Assembly: GCA_964489835.1 (NCBI GenBank)
Contig: CAZBBC010000165.1
Span: 1 to 9,531 of the forward strand
Length of the DNA stretch: 9,531 bases
DNA from: CAZBBC01 sp964489835
GTDB taxonomy: Bacteria; Calditrichota; Calditrichia; JAJRVZ01
Reading direction: 5' to 3'
Both the position numbers and the translations under genes were made by a program. Shown in pieces: positions 6,123-9,531 of this stretch (within the stretch, counting starts at the first letter, position 1; every line of letters begins with the position of its first letter). Under the pieces are notes generated by a model, which worked only from the letters and a program-made list of their open reading frames with translations, had not been told where the DNA came from and did no database searches.

Positions 6123-6658
6123 TTTATCGTATTACCGGCCGCTTTAAAATTAAGATATTCAATTTATTGATTCTATGCAAGAATGCATAAATAGGACAGT
6201 TAAATTACATCGAAAACGGTAATAAATGTGCATTAACCAATAATCGTATCCTCGTAGAGGATGCATTATTGATGGTAGTAAATTTATTCTAAAAAATGGG
6301 GTTTGCAATTAAAGCAGGTGTCTTTGGCCAATGGAATAATAATAAAATTTTTTATGTTTTGTGATACCAGCCACATCTGGATAAATAGTAAATGTCGTAA
6401 TTTCCTATAGAATCAGGAAAAAGGAACGATCTTTCAAATTTTTTTATTGAAAATAAAATTAAGTAAATCAGGATTTAGTCGATTGTATTATTAAGGCTCT
6501 GATTTGCAATGGCAGAGACGATTTTATCAAGGTGTATTCTAATCACAGGGATCGCGATTAGAGAAGTAGAGTTCCGGTTATTAGGGTGGGTAAGAAAGAA
6601 ATAATTGATTCAAAGAGCATATAGTTAATCGAACAGGAAAAAATAAGCGATTATAATT
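6123..6658. other. long hairpin-bearing divergent intergenic region, no gene seen
   Basis: About 535 bases lie between two divergent genes, far longer than two promoters need. The stretch is AT-rich, with stops in all frames and no credible small gene; the best short frame, 22 codons starting near 6296, has no support. It does hold three hairpins: TATGCA-AGAA-TGCATA (6174-6189), a longer stem at 6235-6276, and CTAATC paired with GATTAG (6539-6561). No run resembles the conserved core of known c-di-GMP riboswitches. The HD-GYP gene has no good ribosome site: AGGA at 6635 is 20 bases from the ATG. Confidence 0.45.
6235..6276. repeat. imperfect long hairpin in the intergenic region
   Basis: ATCCTC-GTA-GAGGAT (6248-6262) is a perfect six-pair stem-loop. 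Below a small internal bulge it continues as AATAAT (6239-6244) with ATTATT (6265-6270), and further as ACCA with TGGT. No T-run follows on either strand, so it is not a standard terminator. It may be a structured RNA element or a repeat unit. Confidence 0.5.
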
Positions 6659-7642
6659 ATGAAATCACAACTGCAAGCGAAAATATTGGTAGTTGACGAT
6701 GCCAAGGAGAATATAAAACTTGTAACGGAGATCCTGAATAGACCAATACCGATATATGATATCGAATCGGCGGGCGATGGTTATGAAGCACTGGAAAAAG
6801 TGAAGACAATTAATCCGGATCTGATCATGTTAGATGTAGTCATGCCCGGGATCAATGGATTCGAGGTCTGCCGTATTTTGAAAGAGGACGAAAAAACCCG
6901 ACTGATTCCGGTGGTTATGATTACTGCTTTGGGTAGTCAGCAGGACCGTTTGAAGGGATTGGAAGCCGGGGTTGATGATTTTATTTCTAAGCCCTTTAAT
7001 GTATACGAATTACTCGCCCGTGTAAAAAATCTCCTGAAATTACGCAGTTATATCAATGAGCTGGAACATGCCGAACAGGTGATTTTTAGCCTGGCCCGGG
7101 CGGTAGAAGCCAAGGATAACTATACCGAAGGACATTGTGAGCGTCTTTCAATACTTGCCCAATATCTTGGCAAAGAACTGCAATTGTCTGACAATGATTT
7201 AGTCATTTTAAAAAGAGGTGGCATCTTGCATGATATTGGCAAGATCGCTATTGACGATTCCATTCTTTTAAAACCAGGACCTCTGACATCAGAAGAATTT
7301 GAGATTATAAAAACTCACCCTGAAATTGGAGAAAATATCTGCCGTCCGCTAAAAACGTTGCAACCTGTGCTCCCGATTATTCGTTATCATCAGGAACGAT
7401 TTAATGGGAGTGGTTATCCGGAAGGCCTGTCCGGTGGAGAAATTCCCATCCATGCTCGTATTATTGGCCTGGTTGATTGTTATGATGCCTTGACCACCGA
7501 CCGAACGTATCGTAAAGCTTTGCCCATAAAATTTGCCTTCCAAATAATAGAAAAAGAGACGAATGCTGGATTATGGGATCCGGATCTGTTTAAACTGTTA
7601 GGAGAGATCTTAACTTCAAAGAAGTATAATTTAAATATCTGA
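6659..7642 (+). CDS. response regulator with HD-GYP c-di-GMP phosphodiesterase output domain
   Basis: A 327-residue two-component regulator of the RpfG type. Residues 7-125 are a receiver domain with the acidic pair D13-D14, phospho-acceptor D59 (I-M-L-D-V-V-M-P-G), T89 and K111-P. A short coiled linker (about 126-145) leads into the HD-GYP domain (about 140-320). There H159, the H191-D192-I-G-K motif, H220-P, H244, the G252-Y-P-E-G-L motif and D273 are all present. This domain hydrolyses cyclic di-GMP to pGpG or GMP at a metal centre. The position of the second His of the usual H-H-E pair is Gln245 (Y-H-Q-E-R), a variant I believe occurs in the family, so activity is likely but not certain. 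No signal or membrane segment is seen, so it is cytoplasmic. A partner histidine kinase is not in this window. The ATG is limited by a stop four codons upstream and lacks a good ribosome site. Its likely counterpart here is the PilZ-like protein. Confidence 0.95.
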   Translation: MKSQLQAKILVVDDAKENIKLVTEILNRPIPIYDIESAGDGYEALEKVKTINPDLIMLDVVMPGINGFEVCRILKEDEKTRLIPVVMITALGSQQDRLKGLEAGVDDFISKPFNVYELLARVKNLLKLRSYINELEHAEQVIFSLARAVEAKDNYTEGHCERLSILAQYLGKELQLSDNDLVILKRGGILHDIGKIAIDDSILLKPGPLTSEEFEIIKTHPEIGENICRPLKTLQPVLPIIRYHQERFNGSGYPEGLSGGEIPIHARIIGLVDCYDALTTDRTYRKALPIKFAFQIIEKETNAGLWDPDLFKLLGEILTSKKYNLNI

Positions 7643-7670
7643 TCCTTCACTAGAACACATTTACACCACG

Positions 7671-7792
7671 AAAAAAAATAGTCCACGGATTTTCCGTCGA
7701 AGCCGGATCCCGTCATAGCAGGGCGGGAAATGAATTAGTCCGTTTTGTGCAAATTTTGCTAAAAAAACAAAGCTTTTGGCTATAATAGCATA
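7671..7792. repeat. hairpin-rich intergenic repeat, shortened copy B
   Basis: Four blocks match the copy at 4429-4713 in the same order and orientation: A-run plus TAGTCCACGGATT (7671-7691, 21 bases identical), GAAATGAATTA (7727-7737), a GCAAA-TTTTGCTA block (7749-7761, two bases shorter than copy A), and a final block at 7766-7792 that matches 25 of 27 bases. The interior nested hairpins of copy A are missing, so this 122-base copy looks internally deleted. It lies between the convergent ends of the HD-GYP and TolC genes, and the words ATAGCATA recur just after it (7784-7801 region). The rest of the 7643-7884 spacer shows nothing else. Confidence 0.7.
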
Positions 7793-7884
7793 ACATAGCA
7801 TATTACTGCAATCAAATCAGATTCAAAAGAAAAAAAACAAAAGAATTTATAAACCAGGGATTATACCAATTCCGAGTTATAATA

Positions 7885-9378
7885 TTATTCATCAAGCAGG
7901 GATCTATTCTTTTCGAAATCGTAGAAGGTTTTTCGCATCAGGTCTAAAATAAGCAGTTTGTAACTAAAATAGGCCTGAAGATGAGAGATATTTGCTGTGC
8001 TGAGCCGGGTGCGGTCCAGTGCTAAAGCCTGACTGTTGATTTCCCCGTTAGCATAGCGCTGATTGCTTATATCAAAACTTTTCATTGCAATACTGACATT
8101 TTTTTCTAACAGCTGCAAGCGACGCAAACTGCTCCTCAACTGGGCGACAGTATTACGAATCTCTCTTTCGACCGTAACCTTTTCATTGCCCCATGCATAC
8201 TCTGTCTTACGCAAATTAGCTTTGGCCGCTTCCACATTTGCCCGGTTCACCCCCCAATCCCAAAGGGGAATGTATATATTCAAAGCGACCCAGCGGTTGC
8301 CTGGTCTGTTTCTAAGTTCTTGCCAGGCATTCCGGAATGTACTTGACAGGCTGATATCGCGGGCGTTGGTGCCTACACCGATAAGATCATAATAAGCCGA
8401 GATAGTACCTGTTATGTGTCCGTTGACACGATTTCTACTAATTTCGATATCTGCTAATTCTTTCTGAATTTCGCGCTCCCTTATTTCCAAACGATGCTTC
8501 AAGCCCGATTCTATAGCCCTTTCTATATCTACTTCGATAATCGTATAAGTTAATTCACTTTCTATAGCCAGGGAATCGTTCAGCGGTATGTTAAGCAATT
8601 GTTTGAGCAGATTGGCCTGGGCCATTCGATCCGATTTGGCCAGGTCATAATTATTTAACGCTTCAGCCAGATCAATTTCCATTTGTAAAGCTTCAACCTC
8701 GGCAATGACACCTGCCTGGTATTTATTTTGCGCTAATTGTGTCGCTTCGCGTTGCATCTGTAAGGTTTGTTTTGAAATTTTTTCCCATTCAATGGCGGCG
8801 ACGAGATTATAAAAGGCAGAACTTACATCGTAATTTAAATCCAATTCAGCTCGCGTAAGTTCCTTTTGAGAAAGTTCATAATTAAGTTCTGCTTGCCGAA
8901 AACCAGCTTGTAATCGGTTATAAGAATAAAAAGCTTCTAACGGCTGTTCAAAACCCAGACGGGTGATGAGTTGGACAGAATTTCGATCTACTTCAAAATC
9001 TTCTAAACCGTAGAGCTCAGAACTTAAAAATAATCTCCCGTCTGTCGGTAATGGTTGGCTGATTTCCAGGTTACCCCGGAAGCTGAACTGTCTTATATTC
9101 GAATAGTATACGCCCAAGCTATCTTCAAAACGTCTTATCGTTTCCGTATATGAAGGTACCATCAAGTTCATATCAATCCTTGTTTTGAACCTGTTTGTGG
9201 CAGAAGTAAGACGAAATTCAGCCTCAGATAAATCTTCATTCAGTGTACGCATTCTAAAATTTCGATCTGCCGCAATTTCCAAGCATTTTGATAGATCGAG
9301 CAGATGAACTTCCTGAGCGATTGCTAAATGAACGATGGAGAAAATAATCTGTCCCCAAATAAAAGATTTTAATTGCAT
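7885..9378 (-). CDS. TolC-family outer-membrane efflux channel
   Basis: A 497-residue outer-membrane factor, normal length for the family. It forms the trimeric outer-membrane barrel and periplasmic tunnel of tripartite efflux pumps or type I secretion systems. A signal peptide is seen (K4, hydrophobic 7-20, cleavage A-I-A21 before Q-E-V). The mature part opens with L-D-L-S-K-C-L-E-I-A-A-D-R-N, the usual start of an OEP domain. The two internal repeats are visible by their matching segments K-Y-Q-A-G (219-223) followed by V-E-A-L-Q-M-E (228-234), and R-Y-A-N-G (441-445) followed by Q-A-L-A-L-D (450-455). P-L-W-D-W-G (371-376) is the typical strand entry of the second half. Long charged helices at about 160-260 and 390-440 fit the tunnel. 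No pump permease or membrane-fusion protein is in the window; partners may lie past the right edge. AAGGA six bases upstream supports the ATG. Confidence 0.93.
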   Translation of the reverse strand: MQLKSFIWGQIIFSIVHLAIAQEVHLLDLSKCLEIAADRNFRMRTLNEDLSEAEFRLTSATNRFKTRIDMNLMVPSYTETIRRFEDSLGVYYSNIRQFSFRGNLEISQPLPTDGRLFLSSELYGLEDFEVDRNSVQLITRLGFEQPLEAFYSYNRLQAGFRQAELNYELSQKELTRAELDLNYDVSSAFYNLVAAIEWEKISKQTLQMQREATQLAQNKYQAGVIAEVEALQMEIDLAEALNNYDLAKSDRMAQANLLKQLLNIPLNDSLAIESELTYTIIEVDIERAIESGLKHRLEIREREIQKELADIEISRNRVNGHITGTISAYYDLIGVGTNARDISLSSTFRNAWQELRNRPGNRWVALNIYIPLWDWGVNRANVEAAKANLRKTEYAWGNEKVTVEREIRNTVAQLRSSLRRLQLLEKNVSIAMKSFDISNQRYANGEINSQALALDRTRLSTANISHLQAYFSYKLLILDLMRKTFYDFEKNRSLLDE

Positions 9379-9435
9379 TTTTTTTCCTTAATATGTTTAA
9401 TTACTTCAAATCATAAGTGTCCGGTTAAAATAATA

Positions 9436-9464
9436 ATCATTAGCAGTTATCACCAGAATATCAA
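9436..9464 (-). promoter_or_regulatory. candidate promoter of the TolC-family gene
   Basis: On the minus strand, TTGATA (9459-9464, five of six to TTGACA) is separated by exactly 17 bases from AATGAT (9436-9441, four of six to TATAAT), 60 bases upstream of the start codon. Spacing and place are right, but the -10 is weak. If correct, the gene begins its own transcript rather than being read through from beyond the window edge. Confidence 0.35.
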
Positions 9465-9508
9465 ATGGTATAGAGTTTTAATAAACATAGAGACTTAATT
9501 TAAAGAAC

Positions 9509-9531
9509 TCACCCTAAATCCCTCTCTTGGA
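9509..9531. repeat. edge of a probable CTCACCC-type intergenic repeat, cut by the window
   Basis: The last bases run CTCACCCTAAATCCCTCTC and then TTGGA. This resembles the start of the widespread CTCACCC...CCTCTC / GAGAGG intergenic repeats, in which the second half returns as a GAGAGGG stem. The second half, if present, lies outside. The CTCACCC word also starts a perfect palindrome at 3311. The call rests on resemblance only. Confidence 0.3.

Noticed and set aside
6652..6657. TATAAT directly before the HD-GYP start codon
   Set aside because: Transcription from it would begin inside the coding region, and no suitable -35 box is present.
6480..6658. c-di-GMP riboswitch upstream of the HD-GYP gene
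   Set aside because: The context invites it, but I could not find the conserved paired core or the receptor-loop words of class I or II.
7349..7716. Minus-strand open frames across the end of the HD-GYP gene
   Set aside because: They are antisense to the H-x-E-R...GYP region and resemble no protein family.
8063..8392. Plus-strand open frame of 109 codons inside the TolC gene
   Set aside because: It is antisense to the conserved second half of the TolC family protein; only the TolC reading makes sense.

Overview
This is an AT-rich stretch of a Gram-negative bacterial chromosome. It carries two proteins with outer-membrane signatures (a small beta-barrel and a TolC-type channel), a lipoprotein, a Tat-exported iron-sulfur oxidoreductase and two c-di-GMP-type signalling proteins. 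DUF4382, DUF6599, COG1453-type aldo/keto reductases and the intergenic CCACGAAG / CACGGATT repeat families together suggest an uncultured member of the FCB group (Calditrichota, KSB1, Marinimicrobia or a relative). That placement is inference from gene content; no rRNA or other marker gene is present.

Layout. 1-199: AT-rich leader with an FNR/CRP-like palindrome. 200-565 (+): degenerate PilZ-like protein. 597-1757 (-): unusual cysteine-rich iron-sulfur protein with a winged-helix-like N-terminus, a CCCC-G-CCC block and two ferredoxin motifs. About 270 bases of control region with a perfect palindrome follow. 2026-2805 (+): DUF4382 lipoprotein, converging on and sharing its stop bases with a small beta-barrel protein at 2802-3251 (-). 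3252-3481: stacked palindromes and an ACGAAG inverted repeat. 3482-4315 (-): secreted DUF6599 protein. 4316-4720: the first, fuller copy of a hairpin-rich repeat. 4721-6091 (-): Tat-exported aldo/keto reductase with a C-terminal iron-sulfur module. 6092-6658: long divergent intergenic region with several hairpins. 6659-7642 (+): response regulator with an HD-GYP phosphodiesterase domain. 7671-7792: second, shortened copy of the repeat. 7885-9378 (-): TolC-family channel. The right edge cuts into what looks like another repeat.

The genes mostly look like single transcription units, with no tight operon. Two themes recur. One is iron-sulfur redox chemistry: the 597-1757 protein, presumed cytoplasmic, and the exported aldo/keto reductase. 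The other is c-di-GMP signalling, with a possible receptor (PilZ-like) and a degrading enzyme (HD-GYP). The most unusual content is the cysteine-rich protein and the intergenic repeats. I found no mobile-element transposase, CRISPR array, tRNA or rRNA, and no clear multi-gene defence or biosynthetic system.
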